From an uncultured Acidaminococcus sp. (GTDB lineage Bacteria > Bacillota > Negativicutes > Acidaminococcales > Acidaminococcaceae): a DNA stretch of 64,000 bases. Location: assembly GCA_900315205.1 (NCBI GenBank), contig OMYF01000004.1, forward strand, positions 23,760 to 87,759. Reading direction: 5' to 3'. The notes beneath the pieces are model-generated. The model was not told where the DNA came from. It made no database searches and saw only the letters and a program-made list of their open reading frames with translations. Below are positions 17,168-26,135 of this stretch, in pieces. A program made the translations under genes and the position numbers. Within the stretch, counting starts at the first letter, position 1; the number at the start of each line of letters is the position of its first letter.

Positions 17168-18925
17168 ATGAAAAAATATCTTCCTTATTTTCGGGGTTAC
17201 GTCTCGGACTGCATCCTGGCGCCCCTGTTCAAACTTCTGGAGGCTCTGATGGATCTGGTGGTGCCCCTGGTAATCGCTGCCATGATCGACCGGGGCCTTT
17301 CCGTCGGGGACAAACCGTTTCTGTTTCACTGCTTCCAGGTGCTCATGGGGCTTATGGTGCTGGGCATGGGCTTTTCCTTTACGGCCCAGTATTTTGCCGC
17401 CCGGGGCAGCGTGGGAGTCATTACCCGGCTGCGGCAGGCTCTGTTCGACCATATCCAGAGCCTTTCCTACCGGGAACTGGACAATCTGGGGTCGGATACC
17501 CTGATTACCCGGATGACCAGCGATGTGAACCAGGTGCAGACCGGACTCAACATGTCTCTGCGGCTGCTGTTGCGCAGTCCCTTCATCGTGTTTGGGTCCA
17601 TGGTCATGGCTTTTACCATTGATGTGCCCAGTGCTCTGGTTTTTGCTGTAGCCATCCCGCTGCTGCTGGCCGTGGTCCTGGGAATCATGCTCCGGAGCAT
17701 CCCGCTTTTCACTCGGGTCCAGGAGGCTCTGGACAAACTGCTCCAGACTACCCGGGAAAATCTCACCGGGGTCCGAGTCATCCGGGCTTTCTGCCGGGAA
17801 AATACCGAAGTGGAAGAATTTGACACCCGGAACCGGGACCTGACCGCCAGGAATCTCAGGGTGGGGAACTGGTCCGCCCTTATGACTCCGGGCACCTATC
17901 TTTTGGTGAACCTGGCCACGGTGGTCCTGATCCGCCAGGGAGCCATCCGGGTGGAAATGGGTGCTCTGGCTCAGGGCGATGTAGTGGCCCTGTACAATTA
18001 TATGGCCCAGATGATCATCGAACTGGTGAAGCTGGGCAGCATGGTGATTACACTGAATAAATCTGCAGCCTGTGCCAACCGAATCCAGGGGATCCTGGAG
18101 GTGAAAAGTTCCATGGCCTGTCCCGCCCAAGACGGCCCCCTTCAACCGGTAAGCGAGGGACCGGCCGTGGCTTTTCACCAGGTTGCGTTTGCTTATGCGG
18201 AAAGCGCGGAGGCAGTTTCCGATTTGGATTTTGACATTCCCCGGGGAGCTACCGTGGGGATCATCGGAGGCACCGGCAGCGGCAAGACCACTCTGGTGAA
18301 TCTGATTCCCCGTTTCTATGATGTGACGAAGGGCTGGGTGGAAGTGGACGGGCAGGATGTCCGGTCCTATCCCGCCGGCCGCCTGTTGGAAAAAATCGCC
18401 GTGGTTCCGCAGAAGGCGGCGTTGTTTGAAGGTACCATCCGGGACAACCTGCGCTGGGGTAAGGCGGATGCTACTGATGAAGAACTTTGGCAGGCCCTGG
18501 AAACCGCCCAGGCTAAAGAAGTGGTGCTGGGGAAGGAAGGGCAGCTGGACGCTCTGGTGGAACAGGGCGGCCGGAACCTGTCCGGAGGCCAGAAACAGCG
18601 GCTGACTATTGCCCGGGCCCTGGTAAAGCATCCGGAAATCCTGATTATGGACGATTCTGCCAGTGCCCTGGATTTTGCCACCGATCTCCATCTCCGCCAG
18701 GCCATCAAAGCTCTGGAAAGAAAAATGACCGTATTCATCGTCTCCCAGCGGACCAGCAGCGTCCGTCAGGCGGATCTGATCCTGGTGCTGGACGACGGAA
18801 AACTGGTGGGGAAGGGCACTCACCGGCAGCTGCTGGAAACCTGCCCTGTGTACCAGGAAATCTTTGATTCCCAGTATCCGGGCCGCCGGGCGGAAGAACT
18901 CCGCCAGGGAAAGGAGGAAGCCTGA
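17168..18925 (+). CDS. ABC exporter half-transporter, subunit with degenerate catalytic site
   Basis: 585 residues from ATG 17168 with GAGGTG upstream (a GTG at 17159 overlaps that site). An N-terminal six-helix exporter membrane domain is followed by an ATPase domain with Walker A GGTGSGKTT, signature LSGGQKQR and Walker B LIMDDSASALD. The Walker B glutamate is replaced by Asp, the hallmark of the non-hydrolysing site in heterodimeric exporters such as BmrC/LmrC types. Its partner is the next gene, which overlaps by one base (TGATG). Such pairs export drugs, peptides or lipids; the substrate is unknown. Likely controlled by the divergent LysR gene. Confidence 0.9.
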   Translation: MKKYLPYFRGYVSDCILAPLFKLLEALMDLVVPLVIAAMIDRGLSVGDKPFLFHCFQVLMGLMVLGMGFSFTAQYFAARGSVGVITRLRQALFDHIQSLSYRELDNLGSDTLITRMTSDVNQVQTGLNMSLRLLLRSPFIVFGSMVMAFTIDVPSALVFAVAIPLLLAVVLGIMLRSIPLFTRVQEALDKLLQTTRENLTGVRVIRAFCRENTEVEEFDTRNRDLTARNLRVGNWSALMTPGTYLLVNLATVVLIRQGAIRVEMGALAQGDVVALYNYMAQMIIELVKLGSMVITLNKSAACANRIQGILEVKSSMACPAQDGPLQPVSEGPAVAFHQVAFAYAESAEAVSDLDFDIPRGATVGIIGGTGSGKTTLVNLIPRFYDVTKGWVEVDGQDVRSYPAGRLLEKIAVVPQKAALFEGTIRDNLRWGKADATDEELWQALETAQAKEVVLGKEGQLDALVEQGGRNLSGGQKQRLTIARALVKHPEILIMDDSASALDFATDLHLRQAIKALERKMTVFIVSQRTSSVRQADLILVLDDGKLVGKGTHRQLLETCPVYQEIFDSQYPGRRAEELRQGKEEA

Positions 18926-20667
18926 TGTCCATAGAAAAGAATACATCCAGCGGGAACACCCTGAAAAAAGTCTGGAATGTTATCGATGCCTATCGGCTGC
19001 TCCTCTGGGGAAGCCTGGTGCTGGCGGAGATTTCCGTCGCCCTCCAGCTGTATGTGCCCATCCTTTTTGGCCGGGCCATTGACGGAATTGTGGGGCCGGG
19101 AAAGGTGGATTTTGCCCGGGTGGGGCAGACCACTGTCCAGATCCTGGTGCTGGTCATCCTGTCCAGCCTGGCTACCTGGGCCATGAACCTGATCAACAAC
19201 AAGCTGGCCTTCAATACGGTACGGGATATCCGGGGCCGGGCCATCCGGCAGATTCAGCAGCTGCCCCTGGCCTTCCTGGACAGCCACAGCACCGGAGATC
19301 TGGTCCAGCGGGTCATTGCCGATGTGGACCAGATCTGCGACGGGCTGCTCCTGGGCTTTACCCAGCTGTTTTCCGGCCTGGTGACCATTGTGCTCACCCT
19401 GTACTTTATGTTTTCCACCCATATGGAAATTTCTCTCATGGTCATGGTGCTGACTCCGGTCAGCTTCCTGGTGGCCCGGTTCATTGCTGGCCGGTCCTAT
19501 CGGCTGTTCCAGAACCAGACTGCCATCCGGGGGAAGCAGACGGCTCTCATCAACGAAACCCTGGGCAGTGAAAAAGTGGTGAAGGCCTTCAGCCACGAAG
19601 CCCGTTCCTCGGAACAGTTCCGGACTATCAACGAAGACCTGCAGCAGGCCACCCAGGGAGCCCTGTTCTACAGTTCCCTGACTAACCCCTCCACCCGGGC
19701 AGTGAACAATGCCATCTATGCCCTGGTGGCTCTGGTGGGCTGCCGGGAGATCCTTTCCGGAGGCCTCACCGTAGGGGGACTGACGGTGCTGCTGTATTAC
19801 GCCAACCAATACATGAAACCCTTTACGGACATCAGCTCCGTGGCCACCGAGCTCCAGAACGCACTGGCCTGCGCCGCCCGGGTCTTTGCCCTCATCGAGG
19901 AACAGCCCCAGAGCCCCGATCCTTCCCGACAGCTGGAGTTCCGGGAAGGCCGGCTGGCCATCGACCATGTGTATTTCTCCTACAATAAGAAGAAACCTTT
20001 GATTGAAGACTTCAACTTCCAGGTGGAACCGGGGCAGACCACGGCCATTGTGGGACCTACCGGCTGCGGCAAGAGCACCTTCATCAACCTGCTGATGCGG
20101 TTCTACGATGTGGACCGGGGTTCCATCGCCATCGACGGAGAGGATACGGCCGAGGTGGACCGCCACTCCCTCCGCCGGACCTACGGAATGGTGCTCCAGG
20201 AAACCTGGCTGAAGCAGGGAACCATCCGGGAGAACATCGCCTTCGGGAAACCGGAGGCCACGGAAGAGGAAATCGTCCGTGCGGCCAAAGAAGCCCACAG
20301 CTGGGAATTCATCCGCCGGCTGCCCCAGGGACTGGATACGGTGGTGGATGATGACAGCCTGAGCCAGGGGCAAAAGCAGCTGCTGTGCATTACCAGGGTG
20401 ATGCTGGCACTGCCGCCCATGCTGATCCTGGACGAAGCCACCTCCAGCATCGATACCAGGACGGAAATCCAGATCCAGAATGCCTTCGCCAAGCTGATGG
20501 AAGGCCGGACCAGCTTCATTGTGGCCCACCGGCTGTCCACCATCCGCAGCGCGGACCGGATTCTGGTAATGAAGGACGGGAAGATCATCGAGCAGGGGAC
20601 CCACGAAAGCCTGATGGCCAAGGGGGGCTTCTACAAAGACCTGTACAACAGCCAGTTTGCCGGGTAA
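18925..20667 (+). CDS. ABC exporter half-transporter, catalytic partner subunit
   Basis: 580 residues. Membrane domain with six helices, then ATPase with Walker A GPTGCGKST, Walker B LILDEATSSID with the catalytic Glu, and switch His in VAHRLST. Its signature motif is LSQGQKQ instead of LSGGQ. In the heterodimer that altered signature faces the degenerate Walker site of the first subunit, so one of the two ATP sites is inactive while this subunit's own site plus the partner's LSGGQ is competent. The start overlaps the previous stop codon, giving equal production. Confidence 0.9.
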   Translation: MSIEKNTSSGNTLKKVWNVIDAYRLLLWGSLVLAEISVALQLYVPILFGRAIDGIVGPGKVDFARVGQTTVQILVLVILSSLATWAMNLINNKLAFNTVRDIRGRAIRQIQQLPLAFLDSHSTGDLVQRVIADVDQICDGLLLGFTQLFSGLVTIVLTLYFMFSTHMEISLMVMVLTPVSFLVARFIAGRSYRLFQNQTAIRGKQTALINETLGSEKVVKAFSHEARSSEQFRTINEDLQQATQGALFYSSLTNPSTRAVNNAIYALVALVGCREILSGGLTVGGLTVLLYYANQYMKPFTDISSVATELQNALACAARVFALIEEQPQSPDPSRQLEFREGRLAIDHVYFSYNKKKPLIEDFNFQVEPGQTTAIVGPTGCGKSTFINLLMRFYDVDRGSIAIDGEDTAEVDRHSLRRTYGMVLQETWLKQGTIRENIAFGKPEATEEEIVRAAKEAHSWEFIRRLPQGLDTVVDDDSLSQGQKQLLCITRVMLALPPMLILDEATSSIDTRTEIQIQNAFAKLMEGRTSFIVAHRLSTIRSADRILVMKDGKIIEQGTHESLMAKGGFYKDLYNSQFAG

Positions 20668-20902
20668 AAAAAGATTCAGAACCGTTCGTTACTTACTCTA
20701 TGGGGCCCTGTGGACGCTTTTGTTCCGGGGCTCCATGCTTTATCCAGAGCGGGCCTGTTCCGGATGCATTCTGCCGAAGCAGGAGCTGCACATCAATCTG
20801 TCGGATGCATGTCAGTTTTCTTATGACTTTTCAGGGCGCCGGGCAGCGGACAGGGTGTATAATGAAAAATAAGTCAAATCCAGAGCTGCAAAGGAGAAAA
20901 TC

Positions 20903-21595
20903 ATGACAGTCTGTCTGCCGGATCACTGCCGGGAATGCAATGGCCAGTGCCTGAAAGACGTGGAATTCCTGATGGGCATGCCGCCGGAAAAAGCAAAACT
21001 GCTGCTGTCCCATTCCAGGCGCCTGTGCCTGCCCAAAGGGGCTTATCTTTTCCATGAAGGGGATCCCTGTGACGCCATTTATATCGTCCATCAGGGCAGG
21101 GTCAAACTCTGTGCCTATGATTCGGATGGACAGGAACGGATCGCTTCCATCTTTGCAGAACATGATACCATCTGGGAAGGCGTCCTTGTGCCCGGCAGTT
21201 ATTATTCGGCTTCAGCCGTCTGTATGTCACAGGTGGCCTGCTGCCGGCTCACGCGGAAAGATTTTGAGGAGGCGGTCAGGGAACCGGAACTCGCCATGCG
21301 GATCATTGCGCTGCTCAGCAAAAAGATCCATGATGCCAACCGAAGGAATCTTCTGAAGAGCATTGCCGATCCGAAAGAACGGGTGGCCGGTCTGCTGCTT
21401 TACCGGTACCGCCGGCAGACCAGTGATACTGTGACCATGCGCCTTGAAGAAATGGCGGGCATCCTTTCGCTGCGGCCTGAAACCATCAGCCGTAAACTGA
21501 AGGAACTGGAACGGGAAGGATATATCCGGAAGACAGGACAGAGCAGCATCCAGATCCTGGACGCCGACAAACTGCTGGGCATGGTCAGTTACTGA
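20903..21595 (+). CDS. Crp/Fnr-family regulator with N-terminal cysteine cluster
   Basis: 230 residues. An N-terminal cysteine group (Cys4, Cys9, Cys12, Cys16) precedes a cyclic-nucleotide-binding-like barrel and a C-terminal winged helix (SLRPETISRKLKELEREGYI). Further cysteines occur in the barrel (for example CMSQVACC). Fnr proteins hold a 4Fe-4S cluster with four cysteines, three of them near the N-terminus, so this is a plausible oxygen- or redox-sensing factor, though the spacing differs from E. coli FNR. It lies immediately before pflA and pflB, both of which carry FNR-like boxes, making them its likely targets. The ribosome site is AAAGGAGAAAATC; a TATAAT at 20858 may be its -10. Confidence 0.85.
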   Translation: MTVCLPDHCRECNGQCLKDVEFLMGMPPEKAKLLLSHSRRLCLPKGAYLFHEGDPCDAIYIVHQGRVKLCAYDSDGQERIASIFAEHDTIWEGVLVPGSYYSASAVCMSQVACCRLTRKDFEEAVREPELAMRIIALLSKKIHDANRRNLLKSIADPKERVAGLLLYRYRRQTSDTVTMRLEEMAGILSLRPETISRKLKELEREGYIRKTGQSSIQILDADKLLGMVSY

Positions 21596-21666
21596 AGTGT
21601 TTTTGCCGTACCGGGCAGACTGAGCCGGCCGTCCTGCGGCGTTCCTGAAGAAAGTTTTTTCCATTC

Positions 21667-21708
21667 TTGAGTACAGTCAAGGAATTTTTATGCGCTGGTG
21701 GTTATAAT
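21667..21708 (+). promoter_or_regulatory. FNR-like box and -10 element of pflA
   Basis: TTGA-N6-TCAA (21667-21680) followed after exactly 22 nt by TATAAT (21703-21708). This puts the box centre near -41.5, the class II activator position. No good -35 is present, as expected for an activated promoter. Confidence 0.7.
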
Positions 21709-21821
21709 GATCCCATACGAGTATAGTTACCGGGCCGTTCTGTTTTAAATCTGCAGCAGCTTTCCTGCTGTGCCGCAGGCCTGGGGCCTGAACAGGTCAT
21801 GATCATCGGAGGGGACTGTTT

Positions 21822-22559
21822 ATGATTCAGGGACGCATCCATTCCATTGAGACATTCGGTTCTGTTGACGGACCGGGCGTCCGTTTTGTCATCTTTGTAC
21901 AGGGCTGCCGGATGCGGTGCCTTTACTGTCATAATGTCGACACTTGGGAAACGGAGCCTGCAGCGGGCTGCATGCTGCAAAGCCCCGATGCGCTGCTTGA
22001 CCGGGCAGAACGGTACAGGCCCTACTGGGGAAAGGACGGAGGGATTACGGTAAGCGGGGGAGAACCTCTGCTGCAGCTTGATTTCCTGCTGGACCTTTTT
22101 CGGAAAGCCCGGGCCAGGAATATCGGTACCTGCATCGATACGGCAGGACAGCCTTTTACCAGGGATGATCCGTTCTTTCAGAAATTCCAGGAACTGATGG
22201 AGGTTACGGATCTTCTCCTGCTGGATATCAAGCACATCGATCCGCAGGCGCACCTGCAGCTGACGGGACAGCCCAATGCCAACATCCTGGATCTTTTCCG
22301 ATATCTGTCGGAGATCGGGAAACCTGTCTGGGTGCGTCAGGTACTGGTACCTGGGTATACGGACGATCCGGCGTCCCTTCGCCGCACACGGGAATTCCTG
22401 GACACACTCCGCAATGTGCAGAAGGTGGAAGTGCTCCCTTATCATAATATGGCGCTCTTCAAATGGGAGGCCCTCGGGATCCCCAACAAGCTTAAGGATG
22501 TGGTCCCGCCTTCGCGCGAAGCTGTGGAGCGGGCTGAAAAAATATTGGGAGCAGGATGA
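21822..22559 (+). CDS. pflA: Pyruvate formate-lyase activating enzyme
   Basis: 245 residues. A radical-SAM enzyme that uses S-adenosylmethionine and a 4Fe-4S cluster to install the glycyl radical on PflB. The cluster motif CRMRCLYCHN (CxxxCxxC) is at about residues 28-37, with the SGGEPLLQ motif following near residue 80. Length matches E. coli PflA (246). It is upstream of pflB, with about 440 bp between, and each gene has its own FNR-like promoter. GGAGGGG lies before the ATG. Confidence 0.94.
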   Translation: MIQGRIHSIETFGSVDGPGVRFVIFVQGCRMRCLYCHNVDTWETEPAAGCMLQSPDALLDRAERYRPYWGKDGGITVSGGEPLLQLDFLLDLFRKARARNIGTCIDTAGQPFTRDDPFFQKFQELMEVTDLLLLDIKHIDPQAHLQLTGQPNANILDLFRYLSEIGKPVWVRQVLVPGYTDDPASLRRTREFLDTLRNVQKVEVLPYHNMALFKWEALGIPNKLKDVVPPSREAVERAEKILGAG

Positions 22560-22789
22560 GAAGCGCATCTGCCGTGCCTGCCTCTAAGGGGCTGTGGAGC
22601 GTTGATGCTTTGGAGCTGTGGGGCTTTGAGGACTCTCTTTCCATTACCGTGGAATCCATCTTTTCGGCCGGTCCGCCACAGAGGACCTGGCCCGTAAGTG
22701 TCGGGAAAGGGGCTGTGAAGCTGTGGTGCCGGGATCAGAGGTTTGAGTTTTGAAGCGTAAGAGCTGTGGCGCTGTGCAGCTGTGTGGCT
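22560..22789. repeat. Spacer with repeated GCTGTG units
   Basis: No gene is convincing. The hexamer GCTGTG occurs at 22591, 22615, 22712, 22720, 22763, 22771 and 22779, seven copies in under 200 bp, with irregular spacing. It may be low-complexity sequence; no CRISPR-like regularity. Confidence 0.45.
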
Positions 22790-22811
22790 GAGAGCGGTAC
22801 GGCTCTCTTTT
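22790..22811 (+). terminator. Terminator between pflA and pflB
   Basis: GAGAGC (22790-22795) pairs with GCTCTC (22802-22807), then TTTT. It separates the pflA transcript from the pflB promoter. Confidence 0.55.
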
Positions 22812-22905
22812 GCATTTCTGGAGACCGCACGGGCAGGGATCCCGGCCTTTCCTGTTCCGCTGCTTAAAAAACTGAATTGCGCGACTTTGCGGAGCGGCGG
22901 GAAAC

Positions 22906-22947
22906 TTGATTCCAGTCAAGGAATCCTTTCCCGGGAACGGCTATGAT
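22906..22947 (+). promoter_or_regulatory. FNR-like box and -10 element of pflB
   Basis: TTGA-N6-TCAA (22906-22919) followed after exactly 22 nt by TATGAT (22942-22947). The box shares the core CAGTCAAGGAAT with the pflA box. Start codon lies 49 bp after the -10. Confidence 0.7.
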
Positions 22948-22995
22948 ATACCCATCGGGCAAAGATTCCAGATACTGCAAGAGGAGGGGCGCTGC

Positions 22996-25275
22996 ATGGA
23001 AGAAATGAGTCAGAATGAAGCATGGAGAGGATTCAAAGGTGTGAAATGGAGGGATGACGTCAACGTCCGTGACTTTATCCAGAAGAACTATACGCCTTAC
23101 GACGGGGATGAGAGTTTCCTCGCGGGGCCGACGGAAGCGACGAATCTCTTATGGGACAAGGTCCAGGAACTGCAAAAAGAGGAGCGGGCCAGAGGAGGCG
23201 TGCTGGACTGCGAAACAGAGGTCGTTTCGACGCTGACTGCTTATGGCCCCGGCTACATCGATGATAGCCTGAAGGATCTGGAGCAGGTGGTGGGCCTGCA
23301 GACTGATAAACCGCTGAAACGGGCTTTCATGCCGTTCGGGGGTATCAAGATGGCCGAGGAAGCGGCGGAGACCTATGGCTACAGGATCAATCCAAAGTTC
23401 CACAAGATCTTTACGGAATACCATAAAACCCACAATACAGCTGTCTTTGACGCCTATACGGATGAAATGCGCAAAGCCCGCCACAGCCATATCATCACAG
23501 GTCTGCCCGATGCGTATGGCCGGGGCCGGATCGTCGGCGATTACCGGAGAGTGGCTCTTTACGGCATCGATTTCCTGATTGCCAGGAAAAAAGCTGATTT
23601 TGCTGACTGCGGCTGCGGGGTCATGATGGATGACATCATCCGTCAGCGTGAGGAACTGGCTGATCAGATCCGTGCCCTGCGTCAGATGAAGGAAATGGCT
23701 GCCAGTTACGGCTTTGATATTTCCAATCCGGCAAGGAATGCCAAAGAAGCAGTCCAGTGGCTGTATTTCGGCTATCTCGCTGCAGTCAAGACGCAGAATG
23801 GTGCGGCCATGAGTGTGGGCCGGATCTCGACTTTCCTGGATATCTACATCAGCCGCGATCTTGCTGAAGGCACGCTGACAGAACAGCAGGCCCAGGAGCT
23901 GATCGATCATCTGACACTGAAATTCCGCATGGTCAAATTTGCGCGGATCCCGTCCTACAATCAGCTCTTTTCCGGGGATCCTGTGTGGGCGACGCTTGAA
24001 ATGGGCGGTATCGGTATGGATGGCCGCCACATGGTCACAAAAAACGATTACCGCTTCCTCCATACGCTGGAAGATATGGGCCCCGCACCGGAGCCGAACC
24101 TGACCGTACTTTATTCTTCTGCCCTGCCGGAAAACTTCAGGAAGTATGCGGCCCATATTTCCGTTGCCACTTCCTGCATCCAGTATGAAAATGACGATGT
24201 GATGAAGCCCATCTGGGGTGATGATTACAGCATCTGCTGCTGCGTGTCCGCAACCCAGACAGGCAAGGAGATGCAGTTCTTCGGAGCCCGGGCCAATCTT
24301 GGGAAATGCCTGCTTTACGCAATCAACGGCGGCAAGGATGAAAAGTTCCTGAACAAGGACGGAACGCATATGCAGGTCGGTCCGGAATATGCACCGATCA
24401 CGTCGCAGGTGCTGGATTATGATGAAGTCATGCATAAATTCGACCTGATGATGGACTGGCTGGCCGGCCTCTATGTCAATATCCTGAATCTCATCCAGTA
24501 CATGCACGATAAATATTACTATGAAGCGGCTGAGATGGCCCTCATCGATACGGACGTGCGGCGGACGTTTGCCACGGGGATTGCCGGTTTTTCCCATGTG
24601 GTCGACTCTCTCTGCGCCATCAAATATGCCAGAGTGACTACGGTGCGGGATGATTCCGGACTTGTCGTGGATTACAAAATAGAAGGTGATTTCCCCAGAT
24701 ACGGCAACGATGATGACCGGGCGGATGCCATTGCTGTATGGCTGCTGAAAACGTTTATGACAAAGCTGCGCAAACATCATACGTACCGCAATTCCGAAGC
24801 GACGACATCCATCCTGACGATTACGTCGAATGTCGTCTATGGAGGGGCGACGGGAGCTCTGCCTGACGGGCGCAAGGCTTATACCCCGTTTGCGCCGGGG
24901 GCAAATCCCGCGTACGGCGCGGAAAAAAATGGCCTCCTTGCGTCACTCAATTCCGTTGCCAAACTGCCTTATGAATACGCTCTGGACGGCATTTCCAACA
25001 CCCAGACCATTGCACCTGAAACACTGGGCCATAACGAAGCAGAACGCAGGGACACACTGGTCCGCGTCCTGGACGGATATTTCGACCAGGGAGCTCACCA
25101 TCTGAACGTCAATGTCTTCGGGCTGGATAAACTGATAGACTGTATGGAACATCCGGAAAGACCGGAATATGCGAACTTTACCATCCGTGTCTCCGGATAT
25201 GCTGTGAAATTCATCGACCTCACGCGGACTCAGCAGCTCGATGTCATTGCCCGCCGCGCTCATTCAGTCATGTGA
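22996..25275 (+). CDS. pflB: Pyruvate formate-lyase
   Basis: 759 residues from ATG 22996 (GAGGAGGGG upstream); the longer frame from 22906 begins inside the promoter. PflB cleaves pyruvate with CoA into acetyl-CoA and formate under anaerobic conditions. The active-site cysteine pair lies in SICCCVSATQ, and the glycyl radical residue is Gly734 in RVSGYAV, the same position as in E. coli PFL (760 residues). The acetyl-CoA product connects to pta at 60535. Regulation is likely by the Fnr-like protein at 20903. Confidence 0.96.
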   Translation: MEEMSQNEAWRGFKGVKWRDDVNVRDFIQKNYTPYDGDESFLAGPTEATNLLWDKVQELQKEERARGGVLDCETEVVSTLTAYGPGYIDDSLKDLEQVVGLQTDKPLKRAFMPFGGIKMAEEAAETYGYRINPKFHKIFTEYHKTHNTAVFDAYTDEMRKARHSHIITGLPDAYGRGRIVGDYRRVALYGIDFLIARKKADFADCGCGVMMDDIIRQREELADQIRALRQMKEMAASYGFDISNPARNAKEAVQWLYFGYLAAVKTQNGAAMSVGRISTFLDIYISRDLAEGTLTEQQAQELIDHLTLKFRMVKFARIPSYNQLFSGDPVWATLEMGGIGMDGRHMVTKNDYRFLHTLEDMGPAPEPNLTVLYSSALPENFRKYAAHISVATSCIQYENDDVMKPIWGDDYSICCCVSATQTGKEMQFFGARANLGKCLLYAINGGKDEKFLNKDGTHMQVGPEYAPITSQVLDYDEVMHKFDLMMDWLAGLYVNILNLIQYMHDKYYYEAAEMALIDTDVRRTFATGIAGFSHVVDSLCAIKYARVTTVRDDSGLVVDYKIEGDFPRYGNDDDRADAIAVWLLKTFMTKLRKHHTYRNSEATTSILTITSNVVYGGATGALPDGRKAYTPFAPGANPAYGAEKNGLLASLNSVAKLPYEYALDGISNTQTIAPETLGHNEAERRDTLVRVLDGYFDQGAHHLNVNVFGLDKLIDCMEHPERPEYANFTIRVSGYAVKFIDLTRTQQLDVIARRAHSVM

Positions 25276-25354
25276 AAGGACTGCGCCGCCGGATGCGGAA
25301 TACTGCCCTGACGGGTCTGTTCCGTACCGGCCGGCCACCTCGTTTCCCCCACAG

Positions 25355-25396
25355 CTTCCCGTCAGCTCCCGCAAAAGGGCGCTGACGGGAAGTTTT
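25355..25396 (+). terminator. Terminator of pflB
   Basis: CTTCCCGTCAGC (25355-25366) pairs perfectly with GCTGACGGGAAG (25381-25392), then TTTT. Confidence 0.8.
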
Positions 25397-25538
25397 CCCT
25401 GTGTGGGAGACTGCCGGTAAAGCCTGATAAAACCGGTTTTCGGGGCACTTTACAAAAGCAGTGCTTTTTTCCACTGGATTTATGTGCCTGAAATGGAGTA
25501 AAATAGTTGCTGTGAAACGCATGAAGGTAGGTGAAAAC

Positions 25539-26135
25539 ATGCAGCCTGTAGAAGTTGTGATAGCAACCCACAATCAGGGCAAAGTCAAGGAATTCAAGAC
25601 ACTGATGGAGTCTCTGGGACTGACTTTTACTTGTTTGAGCGATTATCCTCATATTGAGGAACCCGAGGAAACAGGTCGCACGTTCGCAGCCAACGCCCGT
25701 CTCAAGGCCACGTATTATGCCAGAGCCCTGGGAAAGGTCTGCCTGGCGGATGATTCGGGGCTGGAGATCCTGAGCCTCAAAGGGGCGCCGGGTGTCCGTT
25801 CCGCCCGTTATGCCGGCGAAGACGCCACTGCTGAAGAAAACAACGAACTGCTCCTGAAGAATATGAAGATGCAGGTGCGAAGGAACTGCCGCTTCTTTTG
25901 TGCTCTTGCCGTCGCTTCACCGGATGGCAGGATCCTGGTCGAGTCGTCCGGGATCTGCGAAGGTCTTCTCCTGCATGAACCAAGAGGGACGAATGGCTTC
26001 GGCTATGATCCGCTTTTCTGGTCCACAGAACTGCACAAACCTCTCGGAGAGGCAACGATGGAGGAGAAAAACAGCATCAGCCATCGGGCCAAGGCAATCC
26101 GCAAACTCGTCAATCTATGGAGAAGAAAGAAATGA
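25539..26135 (+). CDS. rdgB: XTP/dITP diphosphatase (HAM1/RdgB)
   Basis: 198 residues from ATG 25539, with AAGGTAGGTG upstream; upstream in-frame codons run through the promoter region. RdgB removes ITP, XTP and their deoxy forms from the nucleotide pool. Family motifs are IATHNQGKVKEF, ANARLKATYYA, LADDSGLE and GTNGFGYDPLFW, with the SHRAKAIRKL end. A TAAAAT near 25499 may be the -10. The stop overlaps the start of the next gene (ATGA). Confidence 0.93.
   Translation: MQPVEVVIATHNQGKVKEFKTLMESLGLTFTCLSDYPHIEEPEETGRTFAANARLKATYYARALGKVCLADDSGLEILSLKGAPGVRSARYAGEDATAEENNELLLKNMKMQVRRNCRFFCALAVASPDGRILVESSGICEGLLLHEPRGTNGFGYDPLFWSTELHKPLGEATMEEKNSISHRAKAIRKLVNLWRRKK

Noticed and set aside
20657..20872. 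71-codon open frame overlapping the end of the ABC exporter
   Set aside because: No ribosome site and no family pattern, and it overlaps the exporter gene.
22560..22789. CRISPR array in the repeated region before pflB
   Set aside because: Repeat units are only 6 nt and irregularly spaced, with no cas genes nearby.
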